Origin: a virus
Reading direction: 5' to 3' (one strand)
DNA length: 48,588 bases
IMG/VR virus record: IMGVR_UViG_3300035698_023788
Location: 1 to 48,588 of that record
Position 1 is the first letter of the stretch, and each line of letters opens with the position of its first letter. The notes below the pieces were generated by a model that had not been told where the DNA came from, ran no database searches, and saw only the letters and a list, made by a program, of their open reading frames with translations. This document shows positions 9,613 through 18,513 of this stretch, one piece after another. A program made the position numbers and the translations under genes.

Positions 9613-9778
9613 TTTTGCTCCGGAATTCGTTGTATGCGATTAAGAAGTCACTGAGCTTTTTGTTGAGTGGGTCAATTACGGTCAGTTCATCTTCTTTAAA
9701 GGCGCCACGATCAATGGCGGCGTCAATTGCTTTTTGGAGATTTTCTAAATCTCGTACGTCTAATGGTTCGGGTGTCAT
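9605..9778 (-). CDS. Small helical protein, twin of the 62-aa gene
   Basis: 57 aa from the ATG at 9778, chosen because AAGGAT stands just upstream; a 5' extension to 9823 lacks a ribosome binding site. Core motif AIDAAIDRGAFKEDEL then LNKKLSDFLIAYN matches the downstream gene. AATAAATA at 9792-9799 could be its promoter. Confidence 0.6.
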   Translation of the reverse strand: MTPEPLDVRDLENLQKAIDAAIDRGAFKEDELTVIDPLNKKLSDFLIAYNEFRSKND

Positions 9779-9791
9779 TGTATCCTTATTA

Positions 9792-9799
9792 TATTTATT
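9792..9799 (-). promoter_or_regulatory. Candidate late promoter element
   Basis: AATAAATA on the minus strand, 14 nt before the 57-aa gene start. The short leader still leaves room for its ribosome binding site. Confidence 0.3.
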
Positions 9800-9819
9800 G
9801 GGTTCGTAACTGTCAATAA

Positions 9820-10596
9820 TCATTCAATGTATTTATACTCTTTGTCAACGTAAAGATTGTTTTCTTTTCGAAATGTAACTGTTAAGAGTCGTCCGCCCTT
9901 GCCTGATCCAGCGTCAGTGAAGATTGCTTTGCCGCCGTGGCCGTTCTCTTTTACTTCAGGAGTTTCTTCAGATAGGATATCATGGCCGGCTATAACTATT
10001 CGATCTTTCGGAATCCTATTCACCCAATCATATCTTCTTAAAGTATATCCGTCTGCTCTTTTCTCGCCCGGGACCACTTGACCGAAGAATGCAGTGTTTC
10101 TGATCTTTGCGTTTACTCTTTCGTTCTTGTCAGTTGAAACCCAGAACTGCGTTTCTATACCACCGTGAACAAACAAAAGATTGTCTATTCTAGCGATAAG
10201 TGGCGTCTTACTCATTAACCATCTAAACGATTCTTTGAATCGATCAAGTGATTTCTCATCTAAGTCATTTAACTCAGCAACCGTTGCAATCAGACCACGT
10301 TTGATCTTAATCTTAATATCGTTTTCTTCCCATTGCTCAAGATATCTAAGGAGTTTCTTCTCATGATTTCCCTGTATCATGAGCCCTGTGTCTTCCGCCA
10401 CCAAACGGGTCATAATGTCCACGCACTTTACAGTACCGGGACCATAGTCGACAATGTCGCCTAACGATAGAAGAAACAGGTGGTTAGAGCGAGCATATTC
10501 TACTGCTCGCTCAAACCTATCCGGCATTCCGTGTACGTCGCCAACTGCGAGGATTCCATCGAAATCGTTTATTCTAAAGTCTGAAAATTCTTTCAT
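9820..10596 (-). CDS. PPP-family metallophosphatase
   Basis: 258 aa. The metal-binding motifs of the PPP family (as in lambda phosphatase) appear in order: GDVHG at about 18, GDIVDYG at about 47, GNHEKK at about 76, then FVHGG and AGHDI. It would hydrolyse phosphoesters with two metal ions; protein phosphatase, Ap4A hydrolase or nucleic-acid end repair are all possible. Close to the ligase, which mildly favours DNA or RNA end repair. A sigma70-like promoter abuts the start. Confidence 0.8.
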   Translation of the reverse strand: MKEFSDFRINDFDGILAVGDVHGMPDRFERAVEYARSNHLFLLSLGDIVDYGPGTVKCVDIMTRLVAEDTGLMIQGNHEKKLLRYLEQWEENDIKIKIKRGLIATVAELNDLDEKSLDRFKESFRWLMSKTPLIARIDNLLFVHGGIETQFWVSTDKNERVNAKIRNTAFFGQVVPGEKRADGYTLRRYDWVNRIPKDRIVIAGHDILSEETPEVKENGHGGKAIFTDAGSGKGGRLLTVTFRKENNLYVDKEYKYIE

Positions 10597-10601
10597 AATT
10601 T

Positions 10602-10630
10602 AGATTAAAACAGATTTCGGTAGGAGTCAA
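10602..10630 (-). promoter_or_regulatory. Sigma70-like promoter of the phosphatase gene
   Basis: TTGACT at 10625-10630 and TAATCT at 10602-10607 with a 17-bp spacer. The leader to the ATG at 10596 would be very short. Confidence 0.4.
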
Positions 10631-10637
10631 TTAGAAA

Positions 10638-11066
10638 TTAGTTTTTTCGAATTTCACCTTCAAGACGATCGAAATCTTTGATGTGGTCTTCATACTGGTC
10701 AATTCGTGTGTCGAGGTATTCGTTCACGTCTTTAACTCGACGTTCGAGAAAATCAATTTCGGATACAACCCACCAATAAACTTTCTTAGGCCAAAAATTC
10801 TCCCAGACCCATTTGGTTCCTACTTTACGAAACGGAAACCATTTGACTCGAAGGGCAAATCCGGCCTTTTCCATTCGAGTTGCTTTTTCTCCGCTGTACT
10901 TTAACGGCACAAGATCACGCTGATATTCTTTCACACCAGGAAGTCGTTGTATATCGGCGCCGTATTTCAAAGTGACAGCGATCCCTCGGTAAACGTAATC
11001 AATTTCCGGATGCTTAAAGTTTAGATGCTTAAGGTTTAGTTTTTCATTTCGAATTGCATCAGTCAA
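10638..11066 (-). CDS. Hypothetical basic protein
   Basis: 142 aa, not recognised. Aromatic/basic middle (ALRVKWFPFRKVGTKWVW) and a helical, probably coiled-coil C-terminus (SEIDFLERRVKDVNEYLDTR). The only start in frame near the upstream gene is TTG at 11066, overlapping its stop by 8 bp; the start is uncertain. Confidence 0.5.
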   Translation of the reverse strand: MTDAIRNEKLNLKHLNFKHPEIDYVYRGIAVTLKYGADIQRLPGVKEYQRDLVPLKYSGEKATRMEKAGFALRVKWFPFRKVGTKWVWENFWPKKVYWWVVSEIDFLERRVKDVNEYLDTRIDQYEDHIKDFDRLEGEIRKN

Positions 11067-11364
11067 TCCTTTTCATGCCCTGTTCGCCCAATTTAACTGG
11101 AGTGCCTTCCCAGAAGTTTAACTCGATTACTTGAGACTTGGATGTTACTTCAACCAAGTTATCTGCGACCGGGAAGCACGCCGTCATGGCTTTTGTGAAA
11201 TATTCCTTATCAATAATGTAAAAACTTTGAACATCATCTAGTTCTCGACCAGCACGCGACGCGATTGCGAACGGGACTTGATAGAAAGAAAGAACATCAA
11301 CCGCTGCGCCTCGTCGTCCATCATACATCACATCTGTTTTGGTTAGCACTTCGAGGCCAGCCAT
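11059..11364 (-). CDS. Hypothetical protein
   Basis: 101 aa, not recognised. Mixed alpha/beta, soluble. It lies between the 47-aa gene and the 142-aa gene, overlapping the latter, all downstream of the ligase on one transcript. Confidence 0.5.
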   Translation of the reverse strand: MAGLEVLTKTDVMYDGRRGAAVDVLSFYQVPFAIASRAGRELDDVQSFYIIDKEYFTKAMTACFPVADNLVEVTSKSQVIELNFWEGTPVKLGEQGMKRID

Positions 11365-11365
11365 T

Positions 11366-11509
11366 TCAAACGGAAATAAGAGCCCCTAAAAACTTTTCAT
11401 GCAGATCATTCATTAGATCTTCGGACTCCCAGGTACCTCTCGTCGAAAGTGTTCTGGCTTCTAGGATTTCTTGAACTGTTGCTGTAAATGTTGCTGTAAA
11501 TGATGACAT
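11366..11509 (-). CDS. Small hypothetical protein after the ligase
   Basis: 47 aa. Starts MSSFTATFTATVQEILEART and ends EKFLGALISV. Its ATG overlaps the ligase stop (TAATG), and its stop lies 1 bp before the next gene, so it fills the gap exactly. Ser/Thr-rich start and helical remainder; function unknown. Confidence 0.5.
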   Translation of the reverse strand: MSSFTATFTATVQEILEARTLSTRGTWESEDLMNDLHEKFLGALISV

Positions 11510-13392
11510 TATACCATTTCCTTTGCTTCGTTGTGGGACACGATCTTAACACCAGCGTCACGAGCTTTCTGTGCTTTGCCCGAGGTGCTGCTGGGATCTT
11601 TTGCGATGAGCGTCGTAACTTTGCTCATGCTCGATCCAACTTCACCGCCAGCGGCGATCAGTTTTTCTTCAAGCTCTTTGTCCCGAATACCGGTAAACAC
11701 AAAGTACTCACCAGTCAATTCGTTGCTTGTTTGTTCAATCGCCTCAGGCTCCGAGATTACAAAGAAGCCAGCGATCGATGCTTTGAATTCTTCATAGAGT
11801 TCAACGCCATCTGCGATCTTTTGAGCTGTACGGGTTTGAATACCTTCAATTCCCATAAGCTGACCTGTTGATACATTCAAGCCGCCGAACGCGTCAACTA
11901 CGGGTTGAAGTTTACGCTCGCCGATGCCACGCTCAAAGAGACCAGAGGCCGCTGCCAATGCCGCTTCGTTAACTGGATTCAAACGCTTTTGCAAGCTGTT
12001 GAAGATCTTCTTGCCAGCGGACTGACCAACATTTGCGCGCCACGTTGCTTCGTCCAACACAACGCAATCCGCTGGGGTGCGATAACCGGCGTCGAACATT
12101 TTACGAATGTTGCCATCGCCCGCCGCGTCAACTGTAAGCTTACCAAAGAAGTACTTCAGTTTCTCAAAATCAACATCATCACTACCTTCTGCTAAGATCA
12201 GATCAACATTGTTATCTGACCAAACAGTTTCACCAAATTCTTCGCCTGGCATCTCAGGAGCGACGCCGGTGATCACTTGTTGGATAAACGGAATCACATC
12301 ACCGGAGCGTGTAATTTGGATGACAGCGCCTGGACCGATGCCTTGCTCTTTAATGTACTTGGCGTTAAAGCCGGTTGCGTACGTGATCGTAACGCCAACC
12401 AAATCAACTGGAACAATTTCAACCCGCGGCTTTAAGTAGCCGTGCTTGCTTGCTTTCCAGTGAACCGTAACCACTTTAACCGTTGCCACATTGTCTTCGG
12501 AGCCGATCTTGAATTTTTTGGCGTACGTTGGATTCTTGCCGGTTGTTCTTTTCCGTAGCTCTGGATTGTTCAACTCGACCACAATACCATCAAGTGCGTA
12601 GTCTTCACGAGACTTCATAACACCGATCATGCGCTCAAGAACTTCATCGGTCATTTCCGAAGCCGGCATGCGGCGCCACGATGGGGTGATGAAACCTTCT
12701 TCATGTAGTTTCACCATTTGGTCGGCCTTGCTCAAACCCTCAGGATAAATGATTTCGTATGCTACGGCGTCAACGTTCTTGTAAAAGACGTCCGATGCAA
12801 CTTTCTTGTTCAACTGCCCGGAACCAAAGTTGCGAGAGTTTTTGTAGGAACGACCGTTCTCGGCCAACATTGCGGCATGAATGGCTTCCCAATCGGATGT
12901 TCGGAGAATGTTCTCAACCCGAACAACCATTGCTCCCGAGATTTTCTTCGGGATACCGTTTGTCATCTTTTTCATGTGACGTGTAATGTCGGCGCCTTGT
13001 GAACCGGTCGATGTAACTGTGCCACGGCTGAATGCTGATTTCAAATCGCCATTTGCATCATAAACGACCAGGCCACTGTTGCCGTCTAATTTCGACGACA
13101 CCAAAAATTCTTCGTCTTCGTAATTGTTTGCCGAGACAAACTTGGCCATGTCGCCTTCGTAGGCTTGATCGAGACCCGGCATTTCATACGGCAGATCAAC
13201 TTTCTCGCCGCGCTGTACGGCACCAATGGTCACAAAGTATGGATTCGAAGGATCGTTGGCTCGAAGATAAAACTCAAGACCGTCGAACTCTGCGTCGGTC
13301 AAGTGAGACTCTTCGCCGTTGTGATATTTTTCACCGGCGCTTTCGAGCTCTGTAACAATTTCTTCGTTGGTCATATCTTCTGGATTTATCAT
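11509..13392 (-). CDS. ligA: NAD-dependent DNA ligase (LigA-like)
   Basis: 627 aa. Seals nicks in duplex DNA using NAD+. Adenylation motif SSKLDGNSGLVV at about 97-108 holds the active Lys (KLDG). Next come SRGTVTSTGSQG, DALDGIVVEL, an OB-fold region, helix-hairpin-helix stretches (ASGLFERGIGERK) and a C-terminal BRCT domain (EYFVFTGIRDKELEEKLIAAGG). The bacterial Cys4 zinc finger is not obvious. T4 itself uses an ATP ligase, so this is an alternative. AGGGAA precedes ATG; a sigma70-like promoter lies upstream. Confidence 0.92.
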   Translation of the reverse strand: MINPEDMTNEEIVTELESAGEKYHNGEESHLTDAEFDGLEFYLRANDPSNPYFVTIGAVQRGEKVDLPYEMPGLDQAYEGDMAKFVSANNYEDEEFLVSSKLDGNSGLVVYDANGDLKSAFSRGTVTSTGSQGADITRHMKKMTNGIPKKISGAMVVRVENILRTSDWEAIHAAMLAENGRSYKNSRNFGSGQLNKKVASDVFYKNVDAVAYEIIYPEGLSKADQMVKLHEEGFITPSWRRMPASEMTDEVLERMIGVMKSREDYALDGIVVELNNPELRKRTTGKNPTYAKKFKIGSEDNVATVKVVTVHWKASKHGYLKPRVEIVPVDLVGVTITYATGFNAKYIKEQGIGPGAVIQITRSGDVIPFIQQVITGVAPEMPGEEFGETVWSDNNVDLILAEGSDDVDFEKLKYFFGKLTVDAAGDGNIRKMFDAGYRTPADCVVLDEATWRANVGQSAGKKIFNSLQKRLNPVNEAALAAASGLFERGIGERKLQPVVDAFGGLNVSTGQLMGIEGIQTRTAQKIADGVELYEEFKASIAGFFVISEPEAIEQTSNELTGEYFVFTGIRDKELEEKLIAAGGEVGSSMSKVTTLIAKDPSSTSGKAQKARDAGVKIVSHNEAKEMV

Positions 13393-13424
13393 TTCGTTTC
13401 CCTTCGCGTGCTCAATGTCTAATT

Positions 13425-13452
13425 ATAATAACATCAAGCCGACACAATACAA
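13425..13452 (-). promoter_or_regulatory. Sigma70-like promoter of the ligase operon
   Basis: TTGTAT at 13447-13452, 16-bp spacer ending TTGATGT, TATTAT at 13425-13430 with an extended TG. Same spacer style as the other early promoters. About 33 nt upstream of the ligase ATG. Confidence 0.65.
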
Positions 13453-13456
13453 GCAT

Positions 13457-13551
13457 TATCTGATCCATGAACGAACTTTTTCTAAGTCCTCATTTCGCCG
13501 GTTGCCGCTGAAATCTTCACTCGAGTTGCGAACTAAAACCTTTATATTGCA
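13457..13551 (-). pseudogene. Possible small frameshifted ORF
   Basis: After a good GGAGAG site the ATG at about 13551 opens a frame that stops after 11 codons. The neighbouring frame, one base off, reads IKVLVRNSSEDFSGNRRN then EDLEKVRSWIR and TAA. Removing one C after the ATG would join them. This may be a decayed 31-residue gene or a chance reading. Confidence 0.3.
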
Positions 13552-13563
13552 TCTTTTCTCTCC

Positions 13564-13806
13564 TCAAAAAGGAATGTTGTCATACAGTTCTTCAAAAACA
13601 AACGGGACTTTAAAAACCGGTCCACCGTTTGCTTCCATTTCGTCTTGTTCGGCGATACGTTCTTCTTCCATGCAAAACTGCTCAAACAACATATCCTGCT
13701 CCCAAGACATCATCGCGTCTGCGGTTGCACCGTAAGCTTCACGGTCATAATCGAATAAGCCGTTAGCTTCAATTTCAAGTTCTTCTTGGGCAAACTGGTC
13801 AAACAT
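13564..13806 (-). CDS. Small very acidic protein
   Basis: 80 aa, rich in Asp/Glu, Met and Phe (EELEIEANGLFDYDREAYGA, FCMEEERIAEQDEME). Not recognised; acidity and early promoter would suit a host-takeover or DNA-mimic protein, but nothing specific shows this. AGGAG precedes the ATG, and it has its own strong sigma70-like promoter. Confidence 0.6.
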   Translation of the reverse strand: MFDQFAQEELEIEANGLFDYDREAYGATADAMMSWEQDMLFEQFCMEEERIAEQDEMEANGGPVFKVPFVFEELYDNIPF

Positions 13807-13836
13807 TTGTTATCTCCTGTTCCTCATTGTCTGTAT

Positions 13837-13864
13837 AAGATAACATCAAGTTGACAGAAGTCAA
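13837..13864 (-). promoter_or_regulatory. Sigma70-like promoter with conserved spacer
   Basis: TTGACT at 13859-13864, 16-bp spacer TCTGTCAACTTGATGT, TATCTT at 13837-13842. The extended -10 TG and the TCA-N3-TGA inverted repeat match other promoters in the window. Confidence 0.8.
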
Positions 13865-13872
13865 GAACTTTT

Positions 13873-14556
13873 TTAACCTTCGTTTGATTTTCCTACGAGC
13901 TGTTTTGCTACGGTCATGAAGGTATTTAAGCACACGGTAAACTCGTCATGCCTGAAGGTTGCTTCAGACAACGCTCTGCTTTCAGGTGAATTCGAATTCA
14001 TTTCGATTCCTTCTCTTTTGAGCTGCTGTATATAAGTGTCCAGCATTTCGATATCATGCTTTAGAACACGTTCGAGTTCCATAGCGAATTTTCTGTAGAA
14101 ACTTAAGATAAACGCGTTCACATCATTTGGTCTCGTTGTTTGTGGACTGTCGCCCATCTTCTCATGATATGCTCTGCTCACTTCGTAGCACAAAATACAA
14201 ACTGGATTCTCGTCCATAGGATAACCTGAATGAGAAGCCGGGTTACGGAATTTAGAATCGGCTGTTCTGAAACGTTCTTTAATGCCGCGAAGTTTTTCAA
14301 TCACCGGATGTTCTGAGTTATCAAGTTCATCAGCAAAAGCTTTTTTCTGAAACCTTACATACGAATCATGCATCGCCCAGACTAGTTTCTCATATCTTGC
14401 ATCGTCTAAAGTGTAGATCCAATAATTGCACAGGTTTCTGATGCTGTCATGTTGTTTTTCGAACTCGTTATTGCTGATATATTTCGGTAACTCGCCGTGC
14501 TCTTTGAACGCGGCCAGCATACGTTTGATTTTCTCTTCTTCAAAATTGATTATCAT
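13873..14556 (-). CDS. Hypothetical helical protein
   Basis: 227 aa, not recognised. Mostly helical, with two cysteines in NPVCILCYEVSRAYHEKMG. ATGA overlap with the VWA/metallopeptidase gene, so it belongs to the MoxR-VWA operon as its third gene and may be an accessory factor or substrate. Confidence 0.55.
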   Translation of the reverse strand: MIINFEEEKIKRMLAAFKEHGELPKYISNNEFEKQHDSIRNLCNYWIYTLDDARYEKLVWAMHDSYVRFQKKAFADELDNSEHPVIEKLRGIKERFRTADSKFRNPASHSGYPMDENPVCILCYEVSRAYHEKMGDSPQTTRPNDVNAFILSFYRKFAMELERVLKHDIEMLDTYIQQLKREGIEMNSNSPESRALSEATFRHDEFTVCLNTFMTVAKQLVGKSNEG

Positions 14557-15785
14557 CTTTTCTCCGCTTCATATTCAACCGTGACACCAAAGGGTGGGTT
14601 GAAATTCTTGTTTGAGTGAACTAACCAAATGGTATCAACATAGTTTGGATCGCAGCCTTCGAAACTACAATAACCGTCGGTGAACACGATGAACTTTTTT
14701 GGACGGATATTATTCTTCTTCATGAATTTCCAATTATTGCCGAAGTCTGTGCCGCCACCGCCCTTCGGGATAAAGTCACGTGCGAGGTCAATGTTGTCTC
14801 GCTCAGTAAACTCCAACATGGTTTTTTCATAAACAATAGCATCGAAAGTCCATAACCAAATATGGTATGATTTGAATTGAGTCAATACTCCAGCAGTTTC
14901 AGAAAACAAGTCAGTCCCTTGTTCGGTAGAAATTGATCCCGACAAGTCGATTGCTATTGCCACGTCAAGAGACGTGCTCTCTTCCATACCCGGCATAACA
15001 AATCCTTGCTGCCACGAACGGCGGTGTGGATTGTTCCATGTTTTCTGAGGTTTATAAAGAGACTTGATTTCGGATCGAAGAAACGAACGCCAATCAATTT
15101 TTGGATTGTTGAACTCTCTAATTAAACGTCGAACTTTGGCCGGGCATGAACCAGCATGTGAACTTTCGGCTGATGTCATGTTCAGGAAAAAATCACGCTG
15201 TGCTTTTTCTGCCTCGGCTCGAGTATAAGGCGGAATATCCTCAACTTCTTCGCCCATCGTTTCGCCGTCGTCTTCTTCATCGGAAGAATCTTTTTCTTCA
15301 TCCGGCTCTAAATGATCATCCATAGCTTTTAGCTTAGGCGCATCCTCTTCTTCTAGGATGTCATAAATTTCTTCAGCTGTCATCCCACCGAAGCGTTTTT
15401 GATATAACCAATCATGGTCAATTTCACCAACACCAGTTAGAATTTGGCCGTTGTTCAGAACAATTTTTTCGTGGACAAGCAGGTAATTGATTTCGTAGTC
15501 AGCCGCCATATTCCACCAGTCAGGGTCGCGTCCATTTCTTCTGAGATCATGACCTTCGATGTTATGCATCACTTCATGTGCTAATGCAAAAACTCGTTTG
15601 TCTCTATTCAGACCCCGAATAAATTTCGGATTGTAAAAGATCCGTTTATAGTCGGTTGCTAAAGTCGGTCTGGATTTGGTTTCAACTAAAGCTAAATTCG
15701 AAATAACCATCCCGAAGAATGGATAATTGATAAGCATATCGATTTTAGCATCTTCTAATGCTTCACGAGCTGTTTCATCAATCAT
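14553..15785 (-). CDS. VWA protein with metallopeptidase-like domain (DUF2201-type)
   Basis: 410 aa. The N-terminal part has a zinc-peptidase motif ALAHEVMHNIEGHD (HExxH at about 68-72) and MAADYEINYLLVH. The C-terminal part is a von Willebrand A fold with the metal-site motif AIDLSGSIS at about 278 and FVVFTDG-like IVFTDGYCSFEG. A very acidic linker (about 160-190) joins them. Such proteins pair with MoxR ATPases as chaperone-like complexes that insert cofactors or remodel targets. It is directly downstream of the MoxR gene. Confidence 0.75.
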   Translation of the reverse strand: MIDETAREALEDAKIDMLINYPFFGMVISNLALVETKSRPTLATDYKRIFYNPKFIRGLNRDKRVFALAHEVMHNIEGHDLRRNGRDPDWWNMAADYEINYLLVHEKIVLNNGQILTGVGEIDHDWLYQKRFGGMTAEEIYDILEEEDAPKLKAMDDHLEPDEEKDSSDEEDDGETMGEEVEDIPPYTRAEAEKAQRDFFLNMTSAESSHAGSCPAKVRRLIREFNNPKIDWRSFLRSEIKSLYKPQKTWNNPHRRSWQQGFVMPGMEESTSLDVAIAIDLSGSISTEQGTDLFSETAGVLTQFKSYHIWLWTFDAIVYEKTMLEFTERDNIDLARDFIPKGGGGTDFGNNWKFMKKNNIRPKKFIVFTDGYCSFEGCDPNYVDTIWLVHSNKNFNPPFGVTVEYEAEKR

Positions 15786-17024
15786 TTAGCTAGGCCTCAC
15801 ATATTTCTTAAGCGAATCACCGTGTTTGCTCAAGAACTCTCTGAAGAACGGCATTTCGTCATAATCAAGTTCGATTTTGAACTTAACAACGGTTGTCTTC
15901 ATTGCCATAATCAACATTCCCTTGTGGTTCCCAACGCAATTAGCATTCAGGAATTTCAAGAAGTTATTGCCCAAGGCATTGAATTCGTCTTTTGAGACAT
16001 GTTCGGCTTGTCTTGCAAGATAGAAATCCTTCAAACGATACAAAACTGAGATGATGCAAGAAAACAAAACATCAACCGGAGGTCTTTGGCCGCCTTTGTC
16101 TCGTAGAGTAATTACCTTGCCGGTTAGCACGTCGTCAGGATCCGGAAGATATTCGTGGTCTGTTAGATACTTCTGAAATTCAGTGGTGGGCCCGGCGCCA
16201 ATTCGGCCTGCGATCAAAGCTTCTTTTACAGAATTATCGCTGTCTTCGCTTTCATAACCCATATGAACTTCCATCCTTACCCAAGACCTTGGTGTCGTGA
16301 AAACGGTATATTTTCCGACACGGTTTGCTTGATAAAGATAATCAATTCCTTTGTGCTTAAGGAAACCCAAAATCATCGGGTTCACTTTATTCTCGATACC
16401 GTAATCAAGAAAGTCTTGCAAATCCGGGCGAACTTCCAAATGGGTGAATCGATCCGCCAACGGAGCAGGCAACTCAAAGTCAGAACCGTAATCTTCTTTT
16501 CTGTTGCCAGCTGCTAAACAAACGCAATTCGGTGGCAAAACATAAGAACCCAAACGACCTTCTTGAATCAATTGATAACAAGCCGATAGGTTTGTCCCTA
16601 AAGCGTGATTCATTTCATCAAAGAAGATGAGAACCGGCACGTCTGGATCAGTAGGCAAGAATTCAGGTAAGGCCCAAATCATTTTTGCTTCTGGGCGCTG
16701 TTTCTTGAAACTGGATTCGAGTTCTTGGATCTTTTCTTCTGAAAAGTCGTCTGCTTTGAGACAGCGAATCATGTTCGCCATCAACTCACCAACATCAAGA
16801 TTATTATTCGGAATCATCGGCATACCACGAAGGTCAATAGAATCCATTTGAGACATACGAATGTCAATAAAAACGTATCCTAAGAATTTAGCAATAGCTC
16901 GGACGATTTCAGACTTGCCGACGCCTGGAGGTCCCCAAATAAAGCACGGTTCTTGAACTTTAACACAATGTTCAACGGCTCGGCGTAGCATCCTAGGAGG
17001 CAAGGAAAGTTCGAGAGCAGGCAT
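15786..17024 (-). CDS. MoxR-type AAA+ ATPase
   Basis: 412 aa from ATG 17024, which has AAAGGAG 5 nt upstream; a longer frame from TTG at 17084 lacks such a site. Walker A IWGPPGVGKSEIVRA, Walker B VLIFFDEMNHA, sensor region CLAAGNRKEDYGSDFELPAP and arginine residues PLADRFTHLEVRP. It acts with the VWA/metallopeptidase partner next to it (1 bp apart). Its substrate in phage growth is unknown. Confidence 0.85.
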   Translation of the reverse strand: MPALELSLPPRMLRRAVEHCVKVQEPCFIWGPPGVGKSEIVRAIAKFLGYVFIDIRMSQMDSIDLRGMPMIPNNNLDVGELMANMIRCLKADDFSEEKIQELESSFKKQRPEAKMIWALPEFLPTDPDVPVLIFFDEMNHALGTNLSACYQLIQEGRLGSYVLPPNCVCLAAGNRKEDYGSDFELPAPLADRFTHLEVRPDLQDFLDYGIENKVNPMILGFLKHKGIDYLYQANRVGKYTVFTTPRSWVRMEVHMGYESEDSDNSVKEALIAGRIGAGPTTEFQKYLTDHEYLPDPDDVLTGKVITLRDKGGQRPPVDVLFSCIISVLYRLKDFYLARQAEHVSKDEFNALGNNFLKFLNANCVGNHKGMLIMAMKTTVVKFKIELDYDEMPFFREFLSKHGDSLKKYVRPS

Positions 17025-17056
17025 GGTATCTCCTTTAAAGATGATTTTGTTCTGTA

Positions 17057-17084
17057 AGAATAACATCTTAATCCTTAAAGTCAA
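17057..17084 (-). promoter_or_regulatory. Sigma70-like promoter of the MoxR-VWA operon
   Basis: TTGACT at 17079-17084, 16-bp spacer ending AAGATGT, TATTCT at 17057-17062. The -35 overlaps the stop of the upstream 117-aa gene, so this operon has its own start. Confidence 0.7.
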
Positions 17085-17434
17085 GATTTTCTTTTTATAA
17101 AAGTCTCTAGGTTGAATTCCATTAAAACCAGACAGGCCTGAATTTCGGGGTCATATGTTTCGAATCTAGCGGTGTCAAGATAAAAAGGAAATTTAGATTT
17201 CCTAAATAGAAAATTGATTTCTTTCGAGGTCAATTCGGGAATCGTATAAATCTGCAATTTCATTGGTTGGCCAAGAACATCAGTTTTCTTAAGCCGATCA
17301 GAACCTTTGGTTGTTAGTCTCAGATTAGATCTATTCACAAAGCATTCGTTGATGAAATATCTATCAGCTTTGGAGGCCGGGAAATCAATCCTCGGCCTCA
17401 CTTGCTCTATGAATAATTTATGGAAGGGTTTCAA
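17081..17434 (-). CDS. Hypothetical protein
   Basis: 117 aa, not recognised. Basic, with KADRYFINECFVNRSNLRLT and a mixed alpha/beta C-terminal half. It begins at a TTG that overlaps the upstream stop (TTGA); a GTG about 11 codons in is an alternative start. Confidence 0.45.
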   Translation of the reverse strand: MKPFHKLFIEQVRPRIDFPASKADRYFINECFVNRSNLRLTTKGSDRLKKTDVLGQPMKLQIYTIPELTSKEINFLFRKSKFPFYLDTARFETYDPEIQACLVLMEFNLETFIKRKS

Positions 17435-18513
17435 CCTTTATAATTCTTTGAGAACTTTTCGAATTCATTCACTAGCTTTCTGTATGACTTTTCATTTAGT
17501 TTCTCAGGCGTCTTAAGTGGATTGCTACCCGACCTAGCGTGGACACGTCTTTCGTCGTCGGTTTTGCCGCCGCCGATGTTGTCCATTCCAGACAAGTGAT
17601 AATCATGCGGTTTAGGTCTATTACGGAAATCAACTTCTTCCATAGTTCCGTGAGCTAGCATTAACGCATCACCGAGACCGTCGGGAGAAGCTGAAGCCAT
17701 CGCCATATAATTTTCTTTTTCCGCCGGCTTACGTAATTTCTGGAAATAATTAAGCACCGCTCTAGCAGCTTTTTCAGGTACTGCATCTGTTGATCCATCA
17801 TCAAATTGTACCATCGGCGGGTTATTTCTCAACGCGGTGACCTTACGAAGCTGAACCATTATATTTTTAGAATCACTGCCTCCGTCATCAAAATCAACTT
17901 CTTCATCCGTCATGTTCGAGTATTCACGCATTTCCTGTCCGGAGGATTTAGGACCACGTGATTCTTCAACTTCTTCATTGCCATCGTCGTTATCATCATC
18001 ATCGTCGTCATCATCAGCTTTATCTTTCTTACCGCCGAAATACTTCTTCTGCTTATCAGTCATTTCCAAGAGATCATCTTCGAATACTTCGGAGTCATCA
18101 TCCATTGGATCTTCAATTGGGTCTGGTCCGATTTCACCAGGGACGCCTTCGTCTCCCATACCCATATCCATTCCTGAATCATCAACACTTGGATCAACAG
18201 CAACGACCGGATCATCTTCCATACCGTCAGCTGCGTCCATTGCATCCAGGTCGCCTCGCATACTGCCAGCAGGTGTGCCGCCAATTAAGTCAGCGCCCAT
18301 AGCATCATCACCAGGCATTAGATCGTTAGTCGAACCTAGACCGAAGTCTGAATCCATACCAGAACCAATTCCATCACCTAATGACGGACCTTCTGCTTGT
18401 GCTGCTAATTTAAGCATTCTTGAAAGAGTGTCAGCGTCTGCCGAATTCAATCCGTCAATTGAAAGATTGTAGTTTGCTTCTCTAAGCGCTTTCTTTTTCA
18501 TTCTGTTAGCCAT
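17431..18513 (-). CDS. Acidic, Gly/Met/Asp-rich protein, possible prohead core protein
   Basis: 360 aa from ATG 18513 (GGAG upstream, TAATG overlap with the upstream stop). Residues 45-200 are low-complexity acidic, including runs of Asp and GMGDEG-type repeats, then a folded C-terminal part (VQLRKVTALRNNPPMVQFDD, KSYRKLVNEFEKFSKNYKG). Its place among head genes, with high acidity, would suit an internal scaffold or core protein such as T4 gp22; this is only inferred. Confidence 0.45.
   Translation of the reverse strand: MANRMKKKALREANYNLSIDGLNSADADTLSRMLKLAAQAEGPSLGDGIGSGMDSDFGLGSTNDLMPGDDAMGADLIGGTPAGSMRGDLDAMDAADGMEDDPVVAVDPSVDDSGMDMGMGDEGVPGEIGPDPIEDPMDDDSEVFEDDLLEMTDKQKKYFGGKKDKADDDDDDDDNDDGNEEVEESRGPKSSGQEMREYSNMTDEEVDFDDGGSDSKNIMVQLRKVTALRNNPPMVQFDDGSTDAVPEKAARAVLNYFQKLRKPAEKENYMAMASASPDGLGDALMLAHGTMEEVDFRNRPKPHDYHLSGMDNIGGGKTDDERRVHARSGSNPLKTPEKLNEKSYRKLVNEFEKFSKNYKG

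Noticed and set aside
17912-18472. Plus-strand open frames rich in Ser or His/Arg
   Set aside because: Complement of the low-complexity acidic gene (GAT/GAC repeats).
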